From: Escarpia spicata
Lineage: Eukaryota; Annelida; Polychaeta; Sabellida; Siboglinidae
Reading direction: 5' to 3'
NCBI GenBank assembly: GCA_963995525.1
Contig: OZ023212.1
Location: 8,036,398-8,100,397, forward strand
DNA: 64,000 nucleotides
The stretch's first letter is position 1. Each line of letters begins with the position of its first letter. The notes under the pieces were generated by a model, which saw nothing but the letters and a program-made list of their open reading frames with translations, was not told the DNA's origin and made no database searches. A program made the translations under genes and the position numbers. Below, one piece after another: positions 53,965 through 64,000 of this stretch.

Positions 53965-55273
53965 AAGTACCACTGTGTTGAGTATTGCCTTCATTGTTAT
54001 TGTAAGATATGGCATTACTGCATTAAAGTAACTACGGAACAGTCGGCTCCTGGTGGGGTTGGGCTGGGGTACAGTGCGTACCAATTTAAGTATAGTTAAT
54101 AGTAAGTTAAATACCCCAATTAGTTGTCCTCCTAGTTAGCAGTCACACTCACAGAATCTGACAGAGTTACACTCAGTGACACCGAGACATACACGCTAGG
54201 TACATTACAAAAAAAAAATCAAAATTGTTATATACTCATTTAAACACTTCTGTGTGATAGTGTATGGTATGTAGTTTACAACCCTTTTTGAATTTTTGAA
54301 ATATCTTTATTATTAACAAAGTAAATCCACTTTTTAGTGTCGGAAAAAAGGGTCATTGTGTCTATAGGATTCATGTCCATTTCTTGTGATCTGGAACTTG
54401 TGCAGGCTGTGCTGCCACCGTGTGGCACTGAATATAGGCATATATTACATAATTTATTCTAAGGAAGATATTGAGGGGAAATAAAAAGCTATGACCCAAA
54501 AACATTGTCCTAATACTGTGTGACCTTGACATGACCTAGTTAGTTGACCTTTAATGACCGTTGACCTATTTATGATGATACATGACCTAATTAAATTATT
54601 ATGTGTGACACAATGGCTTATTAAGTTGATAAATTGTTGGAATGGAACATTTATGTACACATTGACCATAAAATATCATATTAAAGCAAGAATCAATTAC
54701 CTAATTTGTTTTTAAAATTGAACTTTGACCTAATTGCATGTTTGAATATCCAATCTATTTTTACTTATTAATTATGGTATGTTGTGCTAGCAAATTAAAG
54801 GTAACTAAATGTTTAACCTTGACCATAATAGCATGACCTTGACACGACCTAGATAATTAACCTTGAACACGTATTGATTTATTTATGTTGACAAATGACT
54901 TAATTAATTTTTTACTTAATGATTATGATGTTGTGTTAGCAAAATGAAAGTTCAACTATTGATTAACTGTTGGCCATTGTGACATTACTTTGACCTGATT
55001 GTTTGACCTTTATTGGCTTTGACCTACATACGTTTGTATACATTGAAGTGTCCCCTGCAAACTGACGAGTGTTAATCATTGTTGCAAAGAAACACCACTT
55101 GGATTTAACACCATTTATTATACATTCCAAGATCGTTATAATTTCCAGCTGTTGACTGTGTGATAAAATGTTCACAGCATGATGCAAAGATCTGTACTAC
55201 AATAATTATGTTTAATTGTTTTGTTCGATGTCTCGCACTTCAACATGAAGTAATGTTAATATATTGTTCACAG
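53965..55273. repeat. Degenerate TGACCT-rich repeats
   Basis: From about 54455 to 55020, blocks such as CTTGACATGACCTAG and TTGACCTATTTATG recur in diverged units. Otherwise no gene was seen. Confidence 0.5.
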
Positions 55274-55330
55274 TAAGCAGCCGACAAGTAGACAAAGAAA
55301 ACAACTGAAACAGAAGAAGTACAAGAACTA
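55274..55330 (+). CDS. Candidate terminal exon, basic C-terminal tail
   Basis: After ttcacag, one frame gives KQPTSRQRKQLKQKKYKN and TAG, a Lys/Arg/Gln tail like those of nucleolar or ribosome-assembly proteins. It needs a phase-2 donor; joined directly to the 53291 exon it would be read in another frame, so intermediate exons would be required. AATAAA lies 490 bp downstream. Confidence 0.3.
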
Positions 55331-55369
55331 GTCAGCTTCAATGCACATACAGGGAACTACAGGAGGAAC

Positions 55370-55690
55370 AGAGTACATTGCCGACTCAGTGTAGATATAG
55401 TTGGTTCACTGTTATATCGCAAGTGAAGTGTGCCAATGTTCTCAGGATACTGTTGGCCCAGTACAGATATAATCAGTTCAATGTTTCATATTATCCATGC
55501 AAGTGCAGTGTGCCAATGTTCCCCCGACACTGTTGGTTGAGTGTAGATATAATCCGTTCATTGTTTCATATATCCATACAATTGAAGTTTGTCAGTTTCA
55601 CAGGACACTGTTCACTGGTTCGGTGTAGACGTAGTCAGTTCAGTGTTTCATATTTCCATGTAAGTGATGTGTGCTAGTTTTCACAGAAGT
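55370..55690 (+). repeat. About 80-bp tandem repeat, four copies
   Basis: Units share CACTGTTGG, GTGTAGATATAATC and GTTCATTGTTTCATAT. Diverged. Confidence 0.75.
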
Positions 55691-57968
55691 TATCTTCACT
55701 GTTCCGTCACTCTTCATATATTTGCAGCAGAATCCTTCAACATGAATTAAAGGAAAACTGTATTAATGTATGTGTGTGATACAAATGAAATAGTGCAATA
55801 CCACAAGAATGTATTCCCAAAATAAAACAATCATGTTGGTGTCCCTGGACTTTGTTTTTGTATAATTAATCTTACAGTACAGATTATTAAGAAAGCCATT
55901 AAAAACCTGGCATTTAATTGTGTTGTAGTAGAGGAATAAAAATATCATGGCAACATTTTAGTTATTATTTTTATTATAAACAATAATAAATGTTAAATTA
56001 AATGCACATAATTACAAAAGTGCTGATGGCACTGGATTTAATGTTAAATGGTTCAATATAAATAATGTAAAACTCGGCCAAAACATGCCAAGGTCATATA
56101 GATTTTTTTATTGTGAAACTAATATTTTAACAAAAGCTTTTTTTTTTAAATATATAACATCATACATTATTTACATATATATCATTCATTATTCGCACAA
56201 AATACATCGTGATTTACGTGCAAACAGTGTTGATTATGTGGATTTTAAATTGTAGGAAACAGCGTGACCTACAATGGCTACATTCTGTTCGTATCTCATA
56301 CGAATCGAACAGTCGGGCACAGAAATATTGGATCACTTCAGTCTACGCTCACATTCTCAGACCCAATGCTACATCTGTAAATAATTAAAAACTATGACTA
56401 ATTTTTAGAATAGCTTAGAAGCATACATTTTAATCCGTGTCAGAGCAAGTATTTTGTAATTTGCATAGCGCGCGCCCGTCGAACTTAATTGTGCCAATGC
56501 CAACGTGGCGTACATGCTGCGGCACAGCTCGTGCGCTTGTCTGCTAACTGCGCTTTCCCATTTTGAACGCCAAACAGCGTGCGACATGCCTATTTTCGAC
56601 GGGCCGCTGCGTCTTTCCGACAAAGCTCACAACTATAACATGCATATCATATTAAAGTAGATATACATAAAATAGAGTGCGTAAGATAAATAAAAGGCTG
56701 TTTGTAATTTTTACCGTATTTTTAAACGATTGTTTAAACGTCAAAGTTAACAACCACTTACCTCAGTCAAAATTGTCGGAAAACTGTCCGCGAACATGGC
56801 TATGACGTAGTTCTGCCTTTCATTGGTTCATGTGATCATCAATATAGGTCGAATATTCATTTGCATAATGTTGCCACGCAATCTTGGGGAAGCCCCGAAT
56901 CTTAGCGGGAGCGGAGCCACGCGTCACAGATTTTGGTCTAGATTCAGAGGACAAATCTACAGTGCTGCCTCTAGCGGTTTGTAATGTACCTATACACGCT
57001 AACAACAACATTAACATACAGTGATACGGTATGACTAAGGCGCACGACCACGCATGGCCACGAACGACCACGCACAACCAAAATGTATGTAGTGTTGGTA
57101 ACCAAGCGTGCAAGTTGGCGGCACGTAAAAGGTATGTGTGTGCAGCCCGCCAAATTTCAGATATGTTCTTCACATTGGAGTAACAACAAAATTCGCAACT
57201 TTTATCATCGCTTGTGGTAACTCGCCGGTTCCATTCGCCAGGTGACGCTACTATGCCAAGACTAAATGTTCGTCCGGAAGATCGGATAAAATGCTTAAAT
57301 TGTGTAACTCCTGGACCTGGGTGAAATATACTCACATTTTTAAATAATGCACTCATAAACCATATATATACCATCGACGGCCAAATTATCTACCAACACA
57401 TTATATTACATGATCGTGCGTGGTCATTCGTCAATTTTGTGGTAGTGCGCCTTTTAGTCAAAGACTCAAACCCGGGCCAATGATTATGATACCCGGTATT
57501 CGGTAGTACGTCAAAACTTTAGCACTTAGTTTCGTCGAAACTTTCGAACCGATACTTATTTGTGTAGCAAATAATGCTGCAAGGAAATGCGTTTGTGCTG
57601 CTATATTTATCAAGCTGTAAGCATTGCACTACCTACCTACACGTAGCGTAACTGTATCAGTCTTTGCGATGTTTACATTGACAAACTCGGCACAGTGTAA
57701 TTTCTAAAAAAAAATTGAAATGGCGGGAGACGAACCTCGTTTGGAAATCGGTAATCTGCATCCGCCATGATTTAGTTGTAGAGTACCCTAAATGAGGGCA
57801 CAACCATCGTGCGCAAGATTATGAAGGCTCCGCTATGAGGCGCCACTGTTTGTCCATAAAAATATCAAAAACACCAGGTTCTTTGACTACATCAAATTTA
57901 AATATTGGGTATACACACAATGTCGCACACGCTTGAATGAACACACGTGTGAATAAATGCATGCACGC
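55691..57968. other. Gene-poor stretch
   Basis: AT-rich to 56400, then GC-richer sequence with a 184-codon minus-strand open frame (56820-57374) and a 72-codon one (56405-56623). Neither shows a domain or splice support. A possible first exon MAGDEPRLEI at 57721 has a weak donor. Confidence 0.5.
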
Positions 57969-58159
57969 TCACTCACGCAGCATACACGCACAGGCATACA
58001 CACAGCACGACGCACGCACATCACACACACAGCTGTATGTACGTCTTATCACGCACGCACGCACGCACGCACGCACGTAACCAACACCACTTTGTAGGCC
58101 TACAGTTGTACGTATGACATTGTCCCGGGCCATCTCGGTAGAGTTGTGATAGTCATGCA

Positions 58160-58845
58160 GGTCGCTTAGCAACTTGATGGGGACAGACCGGAGAAAAGCA
58201 CCACATTTTCCACATATTTCACTTTTTGATCATAGTCAGCAATGTTTTTTTGGGTGGGTCCACTCTTTTTACCCTCCGTAAAGTTAATATTATGTAGTAT
58301 TGTTTATTAAATGTCCCTATGGAATATGAAACAGACTGGATAAAAGCACCATTTTTTTCCACTGATTACCTAAACAATAAAATTTCACTTTTTGATCATG
58401 GTCAGCAAATATTTGGATGGGTTCATTCTCCCACCCATAGAACCAATATATAGTATTTTACTAAATGTTACCATGTTATATGGAACATACCGGATAAAAG
58501 CACAACTGTTTTGCTGCATCCTTGATAACTATAATTTCACATTTTTGTCAGATTTGCACATTTTTGGGTGGGCCGATTATGTTTAGCGTGTTGGAGAATG
58601 AACCGCTATATATATGCCATATTTCATATTTTTTCGACTACAGAGACCAAATAAAACCACAACATTTATTTGTCTGCTTCCTTGTACAATAAGATTGCAA
58701 TGTTTGGTAGGAGTCATGCAGCAACTGTATGGGTGGGTCCATAATTGTTCACCACCACCCCAACCCCCATTTAACCGTTAGCCTATGCCGTTTTACTAAT
58801 TTTTCCGATTGGACAGACCGCGGATAAAAATCATACTTATTTTGA
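58160..58845. repeat. Degenerate tandem repeats of about 150-190 bp
   Basis: Recurring GGATAAAAGCACCA, TTTCACTTTTTGATCAT, GGTCAGCAA and GGGTGGGTCCA blocks, about four diverged units. Confidence 0.6.
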
Positions 58846-59027
58846 CCAAAATCGATCACCACATTTGATGAGTATGCTGACGCTGTATTTGTTCCTGACG
58901 TCATCAAGCTCTTACCGATTTCAAAAAAGGATGACATCGTCTCGGATACGTTCCTCACTAGCAGCATCAAACAGTCGACAAGAGAGAATTAAGCGTGGAC
59001 TGGTAAAGAGACTCGTAGGAAAGTAGG
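58846..59027 (+). pseudogene. Fragment of a transposon-associated conserved protein
   Basis: Reads TTFDEYADAVFVPDVIKLL and DDIVSDTFLTSSIKQSTREN, then TAA; with a shift, KRG and RRKV follow. It resembles the 'FDEYA..VF.P..DVVWD.Y...SLK..TREKRG..RRRV' segment common in repeat-encoded invertebrate proteins, from memory of that family. Decayed. Confidence 0.4.
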
Positions 59028-59271
59028 TAAAGGTAAACATTCAAAAACTTTTTTTGGGAAATGTAAAATCACCACTGACCGTTTTGTGATTCAGTTGCAT
59101 GGTTTTGCTGTTCAATAAATTGAACTACTTGTTGCCGTAATGAACCTGTTTGGACTTGGTTATACTGTTTCGTATAACTAATGTTCCTTATATACTTAGG
59201 TGCTTAACACAGTAAAAGCCAAAACAGTGATTTTAAAGAGGTTCTTTTTAAGCGAATATCCTTTTATCATC

Positions 59272-59395
59272 TCTGAATGCTTCCCAGAGAAATCGAGATG
59301 GTGTTCTAAACTTCCAATAAATAGGTCTGCCAGGGAGTAAAATGTTCTGAGCAGTACTAAGTGCTGGGTACCACGCTATATAAGAATTTACCTTT
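59272..59395 (+). mobile_element. SINE family A, 3' part
   Basis: GCTTCCCAGAGAAATCGAGA, AGGTCTGCCAGGGAGTAAA and GCTATATAAGAATTTACC match the other family A tails. Confidence 0.6.
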
Positions 59396-60239
59396 ACTCT
59401 TACTTTATCTATTTTTAGTATTCTGTGTTCAGGGGCTTAGCCAGAGACCTGCCTGCCTGTCTTCAAGACTGGCATATGACTGGCCAAGAAGGGTAATTAC
59501 AACTAATAAGACTGGTTGAAGTTTGACAGGAATTATTTCTGGCTAAGGGCCTTAAGCTGTTTGATGCCTGATTCTTGCAAGTAGCCATGTGTGTGGAGAC
59601 TTGAGCCATAAATGAAGAGACTGCCCCAATCGAAACAATAAGATGACCAAGAGACAATTGTAAGTTTTGTGTGGATGTGGTAACATAAAAAGAATAACAA
59701 AATGTTAAATAATAGTTAATAATATTAAAATTACTTCTTTTCCATCAATGTGCTTCAAATTAGTTTTTAGCAGCACAGCGAATCCAAATGATTAAGAAAA
59801 AAAAGTAGATTAAGAATAGATGAATAACAGAGCGATAGAACTTCAGATTTTCAATTGAGGAAAGCCACTAATGAGTGAAAGATATATTATTTGTGACGGG
59901 TCGTGACAGTTCAGACCTTAAGCTACATTTTGGTGGTATGGAATTAAAGCGCTGTGAACTACATTAGATGTGGCACTATATAAAATAAATATAATTACTA
60001 TTATTAACACATCAAGCAGAACAGCTGGAAGTGTTAATATTCTTGTTATAGAAGATGGTCTTCTATTATTTACTAATCAGTTGGAATGTGTGCAGTGTAT
60101 TATTTATGTTTAAAATTACTCTGTGTACAAATGTTTTACTATTTGATTTGTGTTGGTCAATTGCAAGCGAAGAGCAACAAAGACAAGTGATGGAGACGTC
60201 ACTGCAGACGTTAACTCAAGCGAGGGGAGGAAGAAACTG
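59396..60239 (+). other. Mostly featureless stretch with a weak terminal-exon candidate
   Basis: A frame after gcaag at 60168 reads ATKTSDGDVTADVNSSEG and KKLKKCH, then TGA, but the acceptor is poor and no partner exon is known. A second SINE-like tail (AAAGCGCTGTGAAC ... ACTATATAAAATAAAT) lies at 59945-59990. Confidence 0.35.
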
Positions 60240-60510
60240 AAGAAATGTCACTGATGGTTGACACTGCTGGTTGATGGTTGACACTGCCAGTTGATGGTTG
60301 ACACCACTGAATGATGGTTGACACCAGTGGATGATGGTTGACACTGCCAGTTGATGGTTGACACCACTAAATGATAGTTGACACACTGTTTGATTTTTAA
60401 CACTGCCGGTTGAAGGTTGGCACCACCAGTTGATGGTTGACAATGCTGGTTGACATTGCCGGGTGATGATTGACTCTATTGGTTGATGGTTTTTACAATC
60501 AGTTGATGGT
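60240..60510 (+). repeat. 20-bp minisatellite (TGATGGTTGACACTGCCAGT)
   Basis: About 13 units with small changes, starting exactly where the weak exon frame ends. Confidence 0.9.
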
Positions 60511-62436
60511 TTCAATTATATATCTTATTTACAGTATGACGTTTAAAAAATCGACTGTTTTTAAGAAATGTAATTTTAATGTATATTAATGAAAATAACA
60601 CATTACCTGTTGCTATATAGCACTGCTGTTGTAATATTGATGTTTACCCGGTAATAATAAATTTTAATTATGGCAAAGCCTGTATACAGCTGTACATACA
60701 CAAAATCCGTGTAAAAAAGTATGTTCTTCATTATACATTAATCTACCTATAATCAAGCTAGCGTATGTTTGTATGTATGTATATATGTGGTTAGCTTATG
60801 TGTTCCTACTAATAGGCTTGCAGCTCAGGCACCAAACTTTCAAGGACTACCTGGTACTCTACGATACCTAAAAAGAAAAGTAACGCCCTTAGTTTTTCAA
60901 AATTCTCAAAATATCAATGGTTCTTAGTAGTTTTTAAGAGAAATCGCAACGTATACACATAATTGTTTTAACCAGCAACATTCAACAAATGTGCACGCTA
61001 AGGCTTGTCTTTTCAAGAATACAACGGGAATCTTTGTTTGAGTATGCAGACCAGAAAATGTTCTACTACCTACCAGTTTTTGTTGTCTTTTATATATTTT
61101 GCTGGATCTTTTCATACGATATGTCAGTCAAATGGCACTTGTAGGAAAGGAAGTATACTAAAGTATTGTATCGATGGCAATGGAAGCCATTTAATTAAAT
61201 AACTGGTACTGAATTAGAATGATTCCATGTGCAAACAATTGTCTGAAAACCAATTCGATTTACGCTCAGCAGAAACTGATTGGACCATCTCCAACATGAC
61301 TAATGAAACAATTACATTATATGCCTCTAAAACTTGAAAGGACATTTCAAAAATTTAAGTCAAATACTGAATTGCCAGATTTTGTTCACATTTATCCATT
61401 GGAATTTTGTGATGTGAAATTATGTCCAGAAAACACCAGATACATGTTGCATTGCATACTCTTGTCAGCCATAAAAGCTAATCCAATCAGTACTCTTACA
61501 TAATCTCAATCACTAATACTTTCACATTTCACTTAGCTCAATCACTGACTGACACTAGCTGGACATTGACAAAAATATACAATAGCCTGGACCTAACTAG
61601 TACCCGGTAGCTTTCTTTGATATAGGTTGGCTCACTAGCTGTGTCTAGTGTGCACTATGATCATCAAAGCTAGTTTTAACTACTGACTGCAGCCCAGGGA
61701 CAATTGTCACATATATACCCCAATAAAACAATTAATAAAAGTTAATCAAGAATTGTTAAATTAAATTAACCTCTTCCAGAAAAGTTAATTACCTGTAATT
61801 AAATTAATGTTCAATTGAAATTAGCCCATGCCTGCTATATATTCACAAATGCATTTTAAGAATGTTTTTATGTATAGAAACCAAATATTTGGTTGAAGAA
61901 ATTAAGTAAGCTTGTTTATTTTATTCATGTGTGAAATGCACACTTAATATAAGAAATCCTAATAATTTCAGTTGCTACCATGGGTATAATATCTTTAAAT
62001 TTAAATACGACTTAAATATTTTCCAAAATACATGCATTTGAATCCAACTCTTGTGGATGAGATATAATGTATCTGCATGCATGTGTGCATGCATGCCTGC
62101 ATGCTTGCATGCGTCTGTGCATGCAAGCAAGCATACTTGTAGAGGGAGGAATTAAAGAGGTAGAACTGGAAAAAAGGCGAGAGAGAAAGAACATAAAAAA
62201 TATACATTTACAATAACAAAATATGTGGGTCTATGCACCTCAAAGAATAAATACAATTTTGCCTTTTTATTTTATAAATGTTATAATTAATTTGGCAGTG
62301 GTAAATCAATGTGTATAATATTTGGAAATTGCTAAAAGTGACAAGGGTTTCTGTTTAGGCATGATTGTCCACCCAACTTGACTAACTTGTCCACCTAAAT
62401 CCTAGCTTGGTTACACTGACTGATGGTCAACACTGT
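60511..62436. other. AT-rich stretch without recognised genes
   Basis: Short open frames only. GCATGCATGC-type alternating repeats at 62075-62130. Nothing else was supported. Confidence 0.6.
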
Positions 62437-62650
62437 CGGTTGATGGGAGTGCGGCTAGTGTAGTGGTTAGCACATCCGCCTGGCATGCCAGCGCTCCGAG
62501 TTCGAGTCCCATCTCAATTTGGGACATAAAACAACCACTGAGGACGACAAGCACCCTGACAGTGACCACCCTCAGTGCCAGCATATAAAGGTTGATTTGG
62601 TGATAATGTTCTGAAAAAGGCTGACTAGTTGAATGAGATTTCACAAGATC
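62437..62650 (+). mobile_element. tRNA-derived SINE, family B
   Basis: Head GGCTAGTGTAGTGGTTAGCA (A box) and GAGTTCGAGTCCC (B box) spaced as in a tRNA, followed by a tail with AACAACCACTGAGGACGACA. It lacks a proper acceptor stem, so it is a SINE head and not a tRNA gene. Confidence 0.7.
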
Positions 62651-63021
62651 ATTATATTTTAATCACAATAATACAGACTACCCCGGTTAGTCAGTTAATA
62701 GAACGTTGGCGAGTGATGGAAACAACTAGAACTAGATAATGTGTAACTTTGATTCTTTACTGTGAAACGACTACATCATTATTTAACATTGATAATGACG
62801 TCTAGAGCATTTGTGGAAGCATCAATTATTTAAATATTTCAACAAAGTAGTAGAATTATCGTTATCATGGCCTATTAAGATCTGCACTGCCATATACAGA
62901 TAACTTTGAATACATACAAATATCAACTTTTCGTTGATTGATTTGTTAGAATATATGTTCAAATAAAACATAGCCATAAAACATATGGTCGATCATTCAC
63001 TACCTAATGTAGCAGATTTTG

Positions 63022-63262
63022 AAATACCCAGGTTCGAATCCGGTGCTGCTATGTCCAGTTCACTCAGCTGTATGAATGAGTACCTAGCTACAAACAGTGG
63101 TGGGTATTTGTGTACAAATAATCTTCACACATTAATTGCAGCTTAGCTGAATACTTCCCAAACAAGTTGAGATGGTGTTTGATTGAACAGGTCTGTCAGG
63201 GAGTAAAGTGTAAATGCTTTGAACCGTCCTACGAACTGGACACTATATTATACAAGAACTTA
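63022..63262 (+). mobile_element. SINE family A, plus orientation
   Basis: B box GGTTCGAATCCGG, then CAGTTCACTCAGCTGTATGA, tail GTCTGTCAGGGAGTAAAGTG ... ACAAGAACTTATG. It ends 8 bp from the stop codon of the minus-strand exon at 63270. Confidence 0.65.
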
Positions 63263-63269
63263 TGTAATA

Positions 63270-63355
63270 TTATGGTAAAATCTGTGCAACTGTTGTTGCA
63301 TCTTCAATGAGAAGATTGTCAAAGTCTGCCAGTCCAAATGTTGCAGTACCGTAGC
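63270..63355 (-). CDS. Last exon of a minus-strand gene, possibly galactocerebrosidase-like
   Basis: Acceptor tttgcag (minus strand), then GYGTATFGLADFDNLLIED and ATTVAQILP, TAA. The G-x-GT...F...FDN pattern resembles the end of the C-terminal lectin domain of GH59 galactocerebrosidases (GALC), lysosomal enzymes of sphingolipid breakdown. The rest of the gene would lie right of the window. Identification rests on about 20 residues, so it is tentative. Confidence 0.4.
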
Positions 63356-63361
63356 CTGCAA

Positions 63362-64000
63362 ACCCATACTTAGACACACCTTTCTGCAGTTTGACATCAA
63401 ACCCATGCATAGACACACCTTTCTGCAGTTCGACATCAAACCCATGCGTAGACACTCCTTTATGCAGTTTAACATCAAACCCATGCGTAGACACCCCTTT
63501 CTGCAGTTCGACAACAAACCCATGCGTAGACACTCCTTTCTGCAGTTCGACAACAAACCCATGCGTAGACACCCCTTTCTGTAGTTCGACAACAAACCAA
63601 TGCATAGACACCCCTTTCTGCAGTTCGACATCAAACCAATGCATAGACACTCCTTTCTGCAGTTTGACATCAAACCCATGCATAGACACTCCTTTCTGCA
63701 GTTCGACATCAAACCCATGCATAGACACTCCTTTCTGCAGTTTGACATCAAACCCATGCATAGACACTCCTTTCTGCAGTTTGACATCAAACCCATGCAT
63801 AGACACTCCTTTCTGCAGTTCGACATCAAACCCATGCGTAGACACTCCTTTCTGCAGTTCGACATCAAACCCATGCATAGACACCCCTTTCTGCACTTCG
63901 ACATCAAACCCATGCGTAGACACCCCTTTCTGTAGTTCGACAACAAACCAATGCATAGACACCCCTTTCTGCAGTTCGACATCAAACCCATGCATAGACA
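63362..64000. repeat. 39-bp minisatellite at the 3' splice site of the last exon
   Basis: About 16 units of CCCATGCATAGACACTCCTT and TCTGCAGTTTGACATCAAA running off the window. Being 13 codons long, it leaves long open frames on both strands (MHGFDVELQKGVS repeats on the minus strand). The final unit merges into the acceptor TATGGGTTTGCAG. Confidence 0.95.

Noticed and set aside
56820..57374. 184-codon minus-strand open frame
   Set aside because: No recognisable domain, unlikely composition, no splice or promoter context. Kept only as a mention.
57721..57751. Possible first exon MAGDEPRLEI before GTAATC
   Set aside because: Weak donor, no partner exon found, and a very short frame.
58095..58172. 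Minus-strand frame VPIKLLSDLHDYHNSTEMAR
   Set aside because: Looks coding-like but has no acceptor before it and runs into an (ACGC)n repeat; no family recognised.
62440..62520. Possible tRNA gene (A and B boxes present)
   Set aside because: The acceptor stem does not pair and a longer SINE tail follows, so it is a SINE head.
63260..63991. 243-codon minus-strand open frame, the longest in the window
   Set aside because: It arises because the 39-bp unit is a multiple of three; parallel frames are open on both strands. Only the GYGTATF...ILP end looks like normal coding sequence.

Overview
The window is eukaryotic genomic DNA, almost certainly from an invertebrate animal. It holds two large genes with many introns and GT/AG junctions, vertebrate-like exon sizes, AT-rich introns, long (CA)n microsatellites, tRNA-derived SINEs, TTAA-flanked DNA transposons, a TTAGGG tract and very abundant minisatellites. 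Several minisatellites are built from copies of exon-intron junctions. Junction-spanning ('mirage') minisatellites have been described in amphioxus, so a cephalochordate is my best guess; a mollusc or hemichordate is not excluded.

Layout. (1) 553-17843, plus strand: the 3' eleven exons of an arylsulfatase B-type sulfatase; the 5' exons with the formylglycine site lie left of the window. One of its introns carries a 5.49-kb mobile element (3329-8819) with long inverted repeats, a 6-bp target duplication, a two-exon zinc-finger gene, a second short gene and telomere-like repeats. (2) 18369-52159, minus strand: a complete, apparently intact POLD1 (DNA polymerase delta catalytic subunit) in 24 coding exons that join in frame to 1101 codons plus a stop, with all exonuclease, polymerase and Cys motifs present. 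The arylsulfatase and POLD1 genes converge, with stop codons 525 bp apart. POLD1 introns hold minisatellites, SINEs, two TTAA-flanked elements (one just past the 3' end of the gene), a possible small LTR-type element, and a decayed element with SGNH-hydrolase and tyrosine-recombinase pieces (46500-51328). (3) 52.2-64 kb: mostly intergenic or intronic sequence with MITE-like elements, degenerate tandem repeats, two candidate exons of an unrecognised plus-strand gene, and at the right edge the last exon of a minus-strand gene that may be a galactocerebrosidase-like enzyme.

The most unusual features are the repeated expansion of exon junctions into minisatellites (six arrays, including 13 exact copies of part of one POLD1 exon) and the mobile element at 3329-8819. 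That element landed inside one of these arrays, so its empty site can be reconstructed. The two genes of the element share an identical promoter-proximal sequence. The arylsulfatase (lysosomal or secreted sulfate-ester hydrolysis) and POLD1 (nuclear replication and repair) have no functional link; they are only neighbours.
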